In this document: piece after piece, positions 24,024-32,461 of the stretch
Position numbering within the stretch: position 1 is the first letter of the stretch
Layout of the letters: each line of letters begins with the position of its first letter
Assembly: GCA_052066835.1 (NCBI GenBank)
Contig: JBQHRJ010000014.1
DNA: 64,000 bases
Origin: UBA2821 sp902763335
GTDB lineage: Bacteria > Bacillota > Clostridia > Lachnospirales > Lachnospiraceae
Strand: one strand, 5' to 3'
Notes under the pieces: generated by a model
What the model saw: only the letters and a program-made list of their open reading frames with translations
What the model was told of the DNA's origin: nothing
Databases searched by the model: none
Translations under genes and position numbers: made by a program

Positions 24024-24729
24024 AGGGTATTCTATAATCTGCTAATTTATTTTTGAGTTCAGGGAGATAACATCTTCCTATAGTCTGGGATTTATTATTA
24101 GAAAGATATAAAGTATTTCCAACAAATGATTTAATGTGGAGCATATTTACGATGCAGGATTTATGACATCTGACAAACTGCGTCGGGAGATGCTCCTCAA
24201 TTTCTTTTAGTGTTGCACGTTTAATATAATGTTCATATGTTGTCTGAATGTGAACGTCATGATCAGTTTTATAAAAGTATATAATATCATTATAATCGAT
24301 TACACTGACACAGTTTTTTGTAATAAGTGTATAATATTTTCCTTTCATTATATCTGTATATTTGTTCATGTATTCATTAACATAATATGGATCTATCGGT
24401 TTTACCAAATAACCTAATGCATTAACATAGTATCCTTTTATGGCATATTTGTCATCGTCATCCAATAAAATGATTTTTCCCTTATATCCGTTTGAAATAA
24501 TTTTTTTACACATGTCAAGTCCGGTAGGTTCTGAAGAACCGTATAATCTTACTTGGGTAATCAGAAGGTCAAATTTATGATTTTCAAGAGAAATGTATAG
24601 TTCTGTGTCAGTAGAAAAATAAGATACAGATACAGTATTTTTAGATAGGTGACTCCATTCTGTAAGCAGTCTGCAAATTTCAAGGTAATCTTCTTTATTA
24701 TTTTCAAGTATTGCAATATTAATATTCAT
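24001..24729 (-). CDS. LytTR regulator with degraded receiver
   Basis: A 242-residue protein: receiver-like domain (1-125) and LytTR DNA-binding domain (about 135-232, VIDYNDIIYFYKTDHDVHIQ, FVRCHKSCIVNMLHI). The receiver lacks the usual acidic pocket (ILENNKED instead of a DD motif) and the phospho-acceptor position reads LLITQVRL, with Gln where Asp is expected, although the late LVKP lysine is kept. No kinase is adjacent. It probably works without phosphorylation or is an output-only factor. Confidence 0.85.
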   Translation of the reverse strand: MNINIAILENNKEDYLEICRLLTEWSHLSKNTVSVSYFSTDTELYISLENHKFDLLITQVRLYGSSEPTGLDMCKKIISNGYKGKIILLDDDDKYAIKGYYVNALGYLVKPIDPYYVNEYMNKYTDIMKGKYYTLITKNCVSVIDYNDIIYFYKTDHDVHIQTTYEHYIKRATLKEIEEHLPTQFVRCHKSCIVNMLHIKSFVGNTLYLSNNKSQTIGRCYLPELKNKLADYRIPSTIHTGI

Positions 24730-24773
24730 CTTTCGTCCCTCACTAAATTTATATTCGCTTTGTAGTTCTAATT

Positions 24774-24840
24774 GTGATATTGCAAGCTAGCTTGCAAATA
24801 CACATACTTGTGTTGGCTAGTCCCCGTAGGGGCTTTTGAC
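24774..24840. repeat. Palindromic intergenic repeat, family A copy 2
   Basis: A 67-base block of the same length as 18134-18200 and roughly 80 percent identical, both starting GTGATATTGCAAGCT and ending CTTTTGAC or ATTTTGAC. The outer arms of copy 1 are not present. It lies in the 422-base gap 24730-25151. The rest of that gap is AT-rich, with an imperfect CACGCCTAT/GCATAGGTGG inverted pair near 24932-24965; no gene is seen. Confidence 0.75.
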
Positions 24841-25151
24841 ACCTGAATCTATATAATATAATACTGATATGCTAGTAAAAAGTCAATGAAATTATATATT
24901 TTAACAAATATATTAATTGTAATTTGTCGTTCACGCCTATATATATGCCGATTATGCATAGGTGGATGAATTTGGGAAGGATATATGGTAAATTAGATAT
25001 GTGGATGGAATTAAAAATTCCACAATAATTATGAAGAGAGGAGTGAATATAAAACGAAAGATAAATATCTTTGTGTTGTATATATACAGGATATAAACAT
25101 AGTTTTAAATTCAAGATAATATAAGGTTATTCAGAAAGGCGGAAGATAAAT

Positions 25152-25586
25152 ATGAAAATTAAAAAAATTGTAGCAGTATGTATTATGGCATGTACAGTCG
25201 CAACATCAACTTTGACAGCGAGTGCAAGTGCAAAGGATTCGGTTTTTCCTACACAATATATCAGTTCATCAAGTTATTATGTATCTAAGTGGAGATACAA
25301 GGACAATACAACTTCACATTATATAAAGAATACATCAAGTTTGGAATTGAGAGTTATTTCGTATTCATATAGTAATGTTAATCGTACCAAAAATGGAAGT
25401 GCTGTTATTCCTGGAAATTCAGAGAGGTTTATTAATAACTTTATTCGAGAGAGATATAATGATCATACTGAAAATGATAGCAGATGCAAATTATCAATAC
25501 GTTGCAATATAAGCGGTGCCAGTGGAAAAATAAGTGGGGCATGGAGTCCGGATAGTGTTGGCAGTTATATAGTTGCTAATCCATAA
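25152..25586 (+). CDS. Small secreted protein, bacteriocin-like context
   Basis: A 144-residue protein with a clear signal peptide: basic start MKIKKI, hydrophobic VAVCIMACTVATSTLTA and an ASA/SASA cleavage region near 25-29. The mature part is Ser/Asn/Tyr-rich (SYSYSNVNRTKNGS) with two Cys (RCKLSIRC) and ends GAWSPDSVGSYIVANP. It resembles the small secreted DUF2712/lactococcin-972-like class in layout, which I cannot confirm. It heads a block with a lipoprotein and an ABC transporter, so export or immunity links are plausible. AAAGGCGGAAG lies before the ATG. Confidence 0.7.
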   Translation: MKIKKIVAVCIMACTVATSTLTASASAKDSVFPTQYISSSSYYVSKWRYKDNTTSHYIKNTSSLELRVISYSYSNVNRTKNGSAVIPGNSERFINNFIRERYNDHTENDSRCKLSIRCNISGASGKISGAWSPDSVGSYIVANP

Positions 25587-25674
25587 TTATTAAATTTTTT
25601 TGTAATTTTGAACTGCAAATAGAGAGGCATATTAATTGTTACTCTATTTGCAGCATCATGAAAGGGGAAATTAG

Positions 25675-26496
25675 ATGACAAAACACAGAAAAAATGTTAT
25701 TTGTACAGCAGGAATATTCATCATAATGACAACCGCACTTACGGCATGCAATATTCCCGGAGTAACGGTTCCATATGATGAGTATAAGGCAAATAAAAGC
25801 ACAGAAAATGTACAAAAGCAGGAGAATAATTCAGAGCGTAGTAATGACTATATAAACAGGGTAATAAAGCGGAAAACAATGTTTGACAGCATCGATAAAG
25901 AGAAATATGAACTTGACTATATTCCCGACGATATGACAATTAATGATATGGGAGAATGGTTAGAGTACACGTATACAGACATTCCGACAGATGAGGATGC
26001 TGTTTTTAAATTTAAAATAAATAAAGCGGTTGTATATGAACACCTGTCAGAATCAGAAATAAATGGTTCAAAAGTATTTGATATGTGGGAACTGTTTGAC
26101 GGGGAGGCGGGATTTGGTGAATATGATAAATCAGATGATGCAAGGATTATGTTATGTGATATTGACTTGTATTACAGTAAAGAATATGTTGATTGGAGTA
26201 ACACCGATAATATAACCAAATTCAGTCTGGTGTATATGAGAGATGACGGAGCATATATAGAAACGGGATATCCTATATATTTTTCAGCATATGATAGTAG
26301 TAAAGTTGACCATAATGCCATGGATTTTAATATACATGAGGGTTCGATGAATTTGCAGGCAGCCTGGACTGTTGATAAGGAAATGTTTGGAGTGGATGAA
26401 TTTGACCTTAGTAAATTATATATATGTATAAATGCCGGAGGTGATGCGGATTCACAGAGATGGGTAAGACTTGGTCTGACTGATACCGGTGAATAA
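25675..26496 (+). CDS. Lipoprotein, possible immunity or sensor protein
   Basis: A 273-residue lipoprotein with lipobox LTAC (Cys25) after a hydrophobic signal. The anchor is followed by a charged linker (residues 30-70, KSTENVQKQENNSERS), then a mixed alpha/beta domain (WLEYTYTDIPTDEDAVFKF region, C-terminal INAGGDADSQRWVRLGL). A DUF5028-like fold is possible but unproven. Outer-face location next to a secreted protein and ABC genes suggests recognition or protection. Confidence 0.7.
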   Translation: MTKHRKNVICTAGIFIIMTTALTACNIPGVTVPYDEYKANKSTENVQKQENNSERSNDYINRVIKRKTMFDSIDKEKYELDYIPDDMTINDMGEWLEYTYTDIPTDEDAVFKFKINKAVVYEHLSESEINGSKVFDMWELFDGEAGFGEYDKSDDARIMLCDIDLYYSKEYVDWSNTDNITKFSLVYMRDDGAYIETGYPIYFSAYDSSKVDHNAMDFNIHEGSMNLQAAWTVDKEMFGVDEFDLSKLYICINAGGDADSQRWVRLGLTDTGE

Positions 26497-26539
26497 CATT
26501 TGGAAACATGTAACAATTACTTTGGAATGGAGTTAAAGG

Positions 26540-27412
26540 ATGAAGATATTATTAAAGACTGAATTGAAAAAGGCGTTAAAAAATAAAGCGTTTTTAGCAT
26601 CTGTTATAATTTCAATATTGCTGACAATATTAAGTCTTATTTTTTGTGTAAGCATATATAACAGAGATATGAGGGACATGGAACTTATAAGAGGTATGGA
26701 TAATTATTCGGCAAATCCGGATATTTCAATATATTCATTGTTCAATCATTGGATAGGCGGTGAATCAATGTCATTGGGGTCATCGGTGTACTTTTTTATT
26801 TTTCCTATATTATGTGCCATGCCATACGGCTGGTCATATTGTGTTGAACGCAAAAGCGGATATACAAGGACAATGGTTGTACTTGCGGGCAAAAAAAAGT
26901 ATTTTGCAGCTAAGTATATTGCGACTTTTGTATCAGGAGGACTTGCCGTTGTTATACCATTTATTATGAATATAGCTATGACTGCATGTTTTTTTCCGGC
27001 TATTAAACCGGAAATAGAAAATGATATATACTATGCTGTGTTTAAAAATGGTTTAATGTCAGAGTTGTTTTATTCAAAACCATTCCTGTATTTATTTTTT
27101 TATTTAATTATTGATTTTGTATTTTGTGGATTGTTGGCAGACATAAGTCTGGCGGCGGCATCGTTTATAAAACAAAAGTATGTAGCTGTTATGATACCGT
27201 TTGTTGTATGCCTGTTAATTCATCTCTCAACTAAATTTATATATGATGCAGCAGGAAATTACAGTAGAGAGATTTCTCCATTCTATTATTTGAGAGCAAC
27301 TGATACCAGACTGCCCGCTTCGTTCGCTGTTATAGGTGTTACTGCTTTCATTATATTTGTGGTAACGTTTGTGATAACTAACATATGGGAGAGAAAACAT
27401 GAGATTTATTAA
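26540..27412 (+). CDS. ABC-2 type permease, first subunit
   Basis: A 290-residue membrane protein with six predicted spans: first span after MKILLKTELKKALKNKAFLA, then a large outside loop (about 40-75) and spans near 80, 120, 180, 215 and 255. The typical ABC-2 pattern is a single N-terminal span, loop and five-helix bundle (YGWSYCVERKSGYTRTMVVL coupling region). GGAGTTAAAGG lies upstream. It overlaps the next permease by 14 bases, so they are coupled. Confidence 0.85.
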   Translation: MKILLKTELKKALKNKAFLASVIISILLTILSLIFCVSIYNRDMRDMELIRGMDNYSANPDISIYSLFNHWIGGESMSLGSSVYFFIFPILCAMPYGWSYCVERKSGYTRTMVVLAGKKKYFAAKYIATFVSGGLAVVIPFIMNIAMTACFFPAIKPEIENDIYYAVFKNGLMSELFYSKPFLYLFFYLIIDFVFCGLLADISLAAASFIKQKYVAVMIPFVVCLLIHLSTKFIYDAAGNYSREISPFYYLRATDTRLPASFAVIGVTAFIIFVVTFVITNIWERKHEIY

Positions 27413-28253
27413 AAATATTTTGTTTGATATACGAAATGGTATAACAAAACATTACATGCTTTTTTTGTGTCCGCTTGTATTGACGGCATTTTTGGCAGCC
27501 GACTGTATAAAAAATATAAAGGCATTTATAGAAATTAACACAGGCGGAAATGTAGAAAATTCATTTGGGGATGTATGGATGTATATATATGGAGGAATGG
27601 AAAAATATGTGAGTAGTGTAGACAATCCATTTAAATTTCCGATTGTGTGGACTACAATTTTTGTGTTTGCTGCCCTGCTTGTGCTGATTTATCCTACAAA
27701 GGATATGCTGGGTATAGGAACGCATGTAGTCGTGTCAGGTGGAAGCAGGGGAAAATGGTGGTTTTCAAAAGTTATATGGAATATGGCATCGACACTTATT
27801 TATCATGCCATTATCATATGCACACTTATTTTGGCGTGTTTAATGGCGGGAATAGAAATAAAACCGGGAATTAATATTAATCTGCTGCAGGCATTGTGCG
27901 AGTTTGAAAGTGTTGGAGATTTTAAAATGAAAGAAACGATACCAATAGCTGTGTTTTTTCTGCCTATAGTAATATCGGTTGCAATGAATCTGTTACAAAT
28001 GACACTGACACTTTTTATAAATCCTAATTACAGTTTCATAATCAGTTGTTCTGTAATGATTCTATCAGCATATCTGCTGACACCGTTTGCAGTATATAAT
28101 TATGCCATGTCTTTAAGATACAGCTACATATATAATCATGGGATTAAATATCAATATGGCTTTGCAGTTGCACTGGCTATTGCAGTAATATCTGTTATAA
28201 TAGGATATTTTAGATTTTTAAATTATGACATAATTAAGAAAGATGATAATTAA
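27399..28253 (+). CDS. ABC-2 type permease, second subunit
   Basis: A 284-residue membrane protein with the same layout as its neighbour: MRFIKNILFDIRNGITKHYM, first span, extracytoplasmic loop (about 40-80), then GTHVVVSGGSRGKWWFSKVI in the coupling region and four or five later spans. Sequence identity to the first permease is low, suggesting a heterodimeric channel served by one ATPase. Confidence 0.85.
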   Translation: MRFIKNILFDIRNGITKHYMLFLCPLVLTAFLAADCIKNIKAFIEINTGGNVENSFGDVWMYIYGGMEKYVSSVDNPFKFPIVWTTIFVFAALLVLIYPTKDMLGIGTHVVVSGGSRGKWWFSKVIWNMASTLIYHAIIICTLILACLMAGIEIKPGININLLQALCEFESVGDFKMKETIPIAVFFLPIVISVAMNLLQMTLTLFINPNYSFIISCSVMILSAYLLTPFAVYNYAMSLRYSYIYNHGIKYQYGFAVALAIAVISVIIGYFRFLNYDIIKKDDN

Positions 28254-28282
28254 CCGCAGCATTATTAAGTGGAGGATTAAAA

Positions 28283-28957
28283 ATGACTACAATAGAAATT
28301 AAAAATTATACAAAAGTTATAAAAAGGAATACAGTTCTAAATGATATTACATTGTCGATGACATCAGGAAAAATATATGGATTTCAGGGTATAAACGGTT
28401 CCGGAAAAACGATGCTTATGAGGTCAATCATAGGGCTGATACATGGGACAAGAGGTAGTATACTCATAAATGGAAAGACTCTTGGCAGGGAAATCGAATT
28501 TCCGGAAAGTATAGGTTTTTTGCTTGAAAATCCTTCATTTCTGGATGGGTATTCAGGGTTAGATAATCTTAAAATGTTAAACAGACTTCAGACAAACATT
28601 AGTGATGAAGAATTGATGAAACTTTTAGAACGTGTGGGATTGTCGGGAGCAGAAAATAAAAAGTATAAGAAATATTCACTTGGAATGAAACAAAGGCTGG
28701 GTATCGCTCTTGCAGTGATGAGCAATCCGGATATCCTTATTCTTGATGAGCCTACAAATGCACTTGATACGGAAGGAATAGAGTGTGTTAAGGAGATAAT
28801 AATGGAACAGAAGGAAAGGGGAGCATTGGTTATTATATCGTGCCATGATACGGATTTGCTTATAAATCTTTCTGATGAGATATTCAGACTCGAAAATGGA
28901 ATAGTGAAAGAACATATTGTATCAGAAGAAAAGAGTAACAGCGGGAAGGAGAAATGA
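28283..28957 (+). CDS. ABC transporter ATP-binding protein
   Basis: A 224-residue ATPase: Walker A GINGSGKT, Q-loop at LLENPSF, signature YSLGMKQRLGIAL, Walker B DILILDEP and switch His in ISCHDTDLL. This is the subgroup that partners ABC-2 permeases in peptide or lantibiotic export and self-protection. GGAGG lies before the ATG. All catalytic elements are intact, so the transporter should be active. Confidence 0.92.
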   Translation: MTTIEIKNYTKVIKRNTVLNDITLSMTSGKIYGFQGINGSGKTMLMRSIIGLIHGTRGSILINGKTLGREIEFPESIGFLLENPSFLDGYSGLDNLKMLNRLQTNISDEELMKLLERVGLSGAENKKYKKYSLGMKQRLGIALAVMSNPDILILDEPTNALDTEGIECVKEIIMEQKERGALVIISCHDTDLLINLSDEIFRLENGIVKEHIVSEEKSNSGKEK

Positions 28958-28963
28958 TGTAAT

Positions 28964-29560
28964 ATGAAAAGAATAATGCGGGTAATCATCTGTGTAATTG
29001 CCGTTGTTGGAATATGTGCATATTGTTATAGAATAAAAGTTGTTAATTCAAATCTTGATATACCGGTTGTTAAGGTGTATGAGAAGGGACAACAGGTGCA
29101 ATATGAAGATGACTTTGTAGAAAGCTCGGATGACAGTGCTGAAGGCTATAGTGTGACCGTACTTGATGCTAATACATATACGCGTAAAGAGTTTGAAGAA
29201 AAACTGGTGGATGAGTATGAGCTTCAGATTCCGAATGATAAGAAATGCGACTTTTTTTATGTAGTTGATGTCAAGATATCAAATGAAAATAAAGAGTCGG
29301 ATGATATGCACGGAATATATCTGTACTATCTGATGCTTTTAGGTGTAAATGATTTTCAGATGCCGGATGTGGATATGACGATGGCGGCAAGCTCACTTCC
29401 GGGAATGGCATTTTCACTAAGACCGGAAAGTGATATGGATATAAAACTTATATATACTTTTAGTGATGAAAATTATAAGGATATAGATGAAGTCAGAAAT
29501 ACTGATTTCAAGTTGATGATTACGAAATATCCAACCAAAAAGCTGTTGCAGTTAAAATGA
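28964..29560 (+). CDS. Membrane-anchored extracytoplasmic protein (DUF5028-like)
   Basis: A 198-residue protein with one N-terminal anchor (RVIICVIAVVGICAYCYRI), then an outside domain. Its central part (YSVTVLDANTYTRKEFEEKL, CDFFYVVDVKISNENKES) resembles DUF5028-type domains and loosely recalls the lipoprotein at 25675. It ends the operon before a strong terminator. It may act with the lipoprotein at the cell surface; function unknown. Confidence 0.65.
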   Translation: MKRIMRVIICVIAVVGICAYCYRIKVVNSNLDIPVVKVYEKGQQVQYEDDFVESSDDSAEGYSVTVLDANTYTRKEFEEKLVDEYELQIPNDKKCDFFYVVDVKISNENKESDDMHGIYLYYLMLLGVNDFQMPDVDMTMAASSLPGMAFSLRPESDMDIKLIYTFSDENYKDIDEVRNTDFKLMITKYPTKKLLQLK

Positions 29561-29565
29561 TAAAG

Positions 29566-29614
29566 AACATCAGATTTGCTGTTTCTCTGGAGGCAGACGA
29601 ATCTGATGTTTTTT
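29566..29614 (+). terminator. Terminator of secreted-protein/ABC operon
   Basis: AACATCAGATT (29566-29576) pairs with AATCTGATGTT (29600-29610), followed by a T run, five bases after the last stop codon. Confidence 0.85.
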
Positions 29615-29643
29615 ATTGCCTATTTTTCAGGTTAAATTACATG

Positions 29644-29715
29644 TTGACAATATCAAATCCATATGTTACTGTATATCTATATTCGACATGTCAATACTCG
29701 ACATATCAAGCATTG
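29644..29715 (+). promoter_or_regulatory. PadR operon promoter with repeated operator-like sites
   Basis: TTGACA (29644-29649), 17 bases, then TACTGT as a weak -10. Directly downstream are three related motifs, TCGACATGTCAA, TCGACATATCAA and ATTGACATAC, about 17 bases apart. PadR proteins bind ATGT/ACAT-type palindromes, so these may be its autoregulatory sites. Confidence 0.5.
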
Positions 29716-29720
29716 ACATA

Positions 29721-29816
29721 CAGATGTTTGTGAAACTTAAAAATATTTATTCTAACATGTGCAGCCTATAAATTGCACAAGCTTGTATAAACTTGAAATT
29801 GTTTTACAAACATCAG
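29721..29816. repeat. Palindromic repeat, degraded family B copy
   Basis: The outer pair CAGATGTTTGTGAAAC/GTTTTACAAACATCAG encloses GCAGCCTATAAATTGCAC (29761-29778), identical to 19203-19220, with similar sequence continuing to the end. The GC-rich centre and left arm of copy 1 are missing. Confidence 0.7.
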
Positions 29817-29847
29817 ACAATATTTCATTTCAGAGGAGGCAGGTACA

Positions 29848-30168
29848 TTGAATGAGGCTATATTAAAAAAGTACATCCCCATGACAGAGACAATATATTA
29901 CACATTATTAGCAGTTATATCACCGCGTCATGGCTATGCAATAATGCAATATGTCAGTGAACTGACTGATTCAAGAATAACACTTGGAACAGGTACATTG
30001 TATACAATGGTCGGAAGACTTGTGAATGATGGGATAATAGAAAATGTACCAAATGAACAGGGAAAGAAGACATACATTATTACGGATGTGGGAATGGAAC
30101 TTCTGAAAATAGAAACAAAGAGAATTGAGAAGCAGTTAAATGATGGAAGGATGGTGCTGGGAATATGA
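29848..30168 (+). CDS. PadR-family transcriptional regulator
   Basis: A 106-residue winged-helix protein: YYTLLAVISPRHGYAIMQYV, then LGTGTLYTMVGRLVNDGIIE (recognition helix with the family TLYT motif) and GKKTYIITDVGMELL. The TTG start has AGGAGG eight bases upstream. The stop overlaps the next gene by four bases. PadR-DUF2812 pairs are common in clostridia and bacilli, the partner perhaps modulating the repressor at the membrane. Confidence 0.92.
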   Translation: MNEAILKKYIPMTETIYYTLLAVISPRHGYAIMQYVSELTDSRITLGTGTLYTMVGRLVNDGIIENVPNEQGKKTYIITDVGMELLKIETKRIEKQLNDGRMVLGI

Positions 30169-31247
30169 AAGAGCAGATATTAAAGAAAACAAAATTTATA
30201 ATGAGTATTCAGGAAGAATGCCGCTGGCTGGAGGAGATGGCACAGAAGGGGTGGTTTTTCACAAATATAACTATGGGGGTAAGATATACATTTAAGAAGG
30301 GAGAGCCGAGAAAAGTCGTATATGATATAGACAGATTTGACATTCCGAAGAAACCTACACTTGAGGATATAAATGCGAAGGAAATATTTATGGAAATGGC
30401 AGAGGACATGGGTTGGAAAGAAGTGACCCATGATGAAACAATGACATATTACTTTGTAAAGGACTACGAAGAAGGGGGAATAAATGAGATTCATAATGAC
30501 GAAGATACCAGAAAACTCAGAGCTGAAAAATATAGCAGAATGCTTCTGCGACAGAAAGATTCACTGTTAGGTTTTGTATTTTTCGTTGCACTGGTGGATT
30601 TACTTATCATGATATTAGAGGATGTGACAAATGACCATTTTATGACGTGGTACAATTACTTCAGTGTTGGCTATATAGGATTTTTTGCAGCATACAGTAT
30701 ATGGGTTAAAGGTGTGGCAGAAAAATTAAGGACAGAACTTTCAATGTCAAGGGAACAGTGGGAATACAGCAGATATAATGTTAAGAAAGAGAAGAAATTT
30801 ATATTGACAAACAGAGGGCTGACTAAGTATCTTGCAGGAATGGCAAAAGAAGGATGGATGCTTACAGATGTTACGGCATTTAACTATTCATTCAGAAAGT
30901 CGGATGTGGCGGATGTTGTATATACGATAGATGCATATTCATATACGAAATCAAGACACAGAGATGAAATTACCGGAGATAAAAAGGACTGGTATGGAAT
31001 GAATGGTGACTGGCAGATACAGAGTGTAAAAGATGCAGAGAAACGAGGCTGGTCATATGTATGCAGTCTTGAGAATAAAACAGTTATTTACAGCGGAAAT
31101 AAAGACAGCGTTGAACCGATAAATGATAAAAAATTCGACAATAGTTTTACATTTATATCATGGATAGGAAAGGCAGGAGCCACTACCATGATATTGGGAC
31201 TGATAGGATTTGTAATCGGATTTACGGTAGCAATGCTTACACTTTAG
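30165..31247 (+). CDS. DUF2812-family membrane protein
   Basis: A 360-residue protein with two related cytoplasmic modules: EECRWLEEMAQKGWFFTNIT near residue 17 and TKYLAGMAKEGWMLTDVTAF near 222, each followed by a YTFKKGEP or YSFRKSD strand and VVYDID or VVYTIDAY. Two spans lie between (about 137-180) and one at the C-terminus. DUF2812 proteins are usually paired with PadR as here; their molecular role is not established. Confidence 0.9.
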   Translation: MKEQILKKTKFIMSIQEECRWLEEMAQKGWFFTNITMGVRYTFKKGEPRKVVYDIDRFDIPKKPTLEDINAKEIFMEMAEDMGWKEVTHDETMTYYFVKDYEEGGINEIHNDEDTRKLRAEKYSRMLLRQKDSLLGFVFFVALVDLLIMILEDVTNDHFMTWYNYFSVGYIGFFAAYSIWVKGVAEKLRTELSMSREQWEYSRYNVKKEKKFILTNRGLTKYLAGMAKEGWMLTDVTAFNYSFRKSDVADVVYTIDAYSYTKSRHRDEITGDKKDWYGMNGDWQIQSVKDAEKRGWSYVCSLENKTVIYSGNKDSVEPINDKKFDNSFTFISWIGKAGATTMILGLIGFVIGFTVAMLTL

Positions 31248-31283
31248 AAGTTTATTTCCCAAATAACACAGTTCGACAAAGAA

Positions 31284-31685
31284 ATGTTGAAACCTATACG
31301 ACAAAAATGGATTTTTTATTTTATAAACAAGCATTTGCTGAATCATGAGACGATTAAATGTAAGCAGTGTAAAGGCGAGATGACTTCAAGAAAACAATAT
31401 CTTGCACTGATACCGGCTTATTTCGACGATGAACATGAGGAGACTGCAGAGTATTACATCAATAATATTACCCCCATTAGTGATGAATCTGAAATACCGA
31501 CAGGTAGGAGAGCCTGTTGTATACATATATTTCAATGCGGTAATTGTGGAAATAAATTAATCAGTGTAGTTGATTTTTTGAAGGTTAGAGACAAGATTTT
31601 AGTAAAAGGTGGGGATACATATCCTTACGAACATTTTAGGGAACATATAGAAAATTATTTTTCACATTATAATAGTGAGGAATAG
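31284..31685 (+). CDS. Possible zinc-ribbon protein
   Basis: The frame contains CKQC near residue 26 and CGNC near 84, plausible zinc ligands, with a conserved-looking ISVVDFLKVRD segment. The first 22 residues have no good ribosome site and look unrelated, so the true start is uncertain or the 5' end is decayed. It lies in a region with other broken genes. Confidence 0.45.
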   Translation: MLKPIRQKWIFYFINKHLLNHETIKCKQCKGEMTSRKQYLALIPAYFDDEHEETAEYYINNITPISDESEIPTGRRACCIHIFQCGNCGNKLISVVDFLKVRDKILVKGGDTYPYEHFREHIENYFSHYNSEE

Positions 31686-31786
31686 TGAAAGACTGTTGCA
31701 ATAAAGATTTTTAGATGGTATATATTATAGAGAATGAGGAGCTTTATAATTGCTGTATGAAGATGAATTTATGGAGGATAAAGCTG

Positions 31787-31966
31787 ATGAACAACAAAAG
31801 GATAATTATAGGAGTCACTATCGGAATAACCGCAGCAATACTTTGGAGCGTTGTTTTTATAAATGTCTTAAATAGCATGGCTGGAATTGGAATCGGAATA
31901 TGTCTGGGTATATCTTTTGGTATATCTGGCAGTCTTATTTTTTCAAAAAAAGATAAAGATAAATGA
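31787..31966 (+). CDS. Small two-span membrane protein
   Basis: 59 residues from ATG 31787, nine bases after GGAGG. Two hydrophobic segments: IIIGVTIGITAAILWSVVFI and IGIGICLGISFGISGSLIF, then a charged KKDKDK tail. It abuts the LytTR remnant and may be intact; it could have replaced the missing 5' part of that gene. No family recognised. Confidence 0.55.
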   Translation: MNNKRIIIGVTIGITAAILWSVVFINVLNSMAGIGIGICLGISFGISGSLIFSKKDKDK

Positions 31967-31969
31967 TGA

Positions 31970-32461
31970 TACAAATACAGGTTTACTCCGATTATATTCC
32001 TCACGGCACTTTGCGATCCTGAGATGCATGCATATAAAGAAATTCATTGTTACGGATATTTGTCAAAGCCGTATAATAAAGAAAAACTGACTGCGTTGTT
32101 AAGCGAGGCACTTACTTTTGAGCAGCACAGGGATGAAAACAGAAATATTTATTTAAAAAAGGATGGAATATTTTTTGCAAAAAAGATTCAGGACATAGTA
32201 TATATCAAGAGCAGTGCAGGTAAGATGATTGTGAAAACCATAAATGATGATTTGGAAATAAGTTATAAATCGAACAACCGCATTATTAAAGAACTGGATT
32301 CAGATAAATTTGTAAAATGTAATCGTTCGGTTATTGTCAATAAGGATTATATTCAGTCTGTTGATGGCACAAACAGATATATTGAACTTAAGAATGGTTA
32401 TGGAACACTTGAGATCGGTACTATTATGAAGAAAGAGTTTTTAAAGGAGATACTGAAATGA
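31970..32461 (+). pseudogene. LytTR response regulator, 5' part missing
   Basis: An open frame from 31970 reads TPIIFLTALCDPEMHAYKEI, then YLSKPY, the second half of a receiver domain, and a full LytTR DNA-binding domain (IFFAKKIQDIVYIKSSAGKM, FVKCNRSVIVNKDYI). The N-terminal acidic pair and the phospho-acceptor Asp are absent because the sequence upstream belongs to the small membrane gene. The stop overlaps the sensor-kinase remnant by four bases, as in intact LytTR/GHKL operons. Confidence 0.75.
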
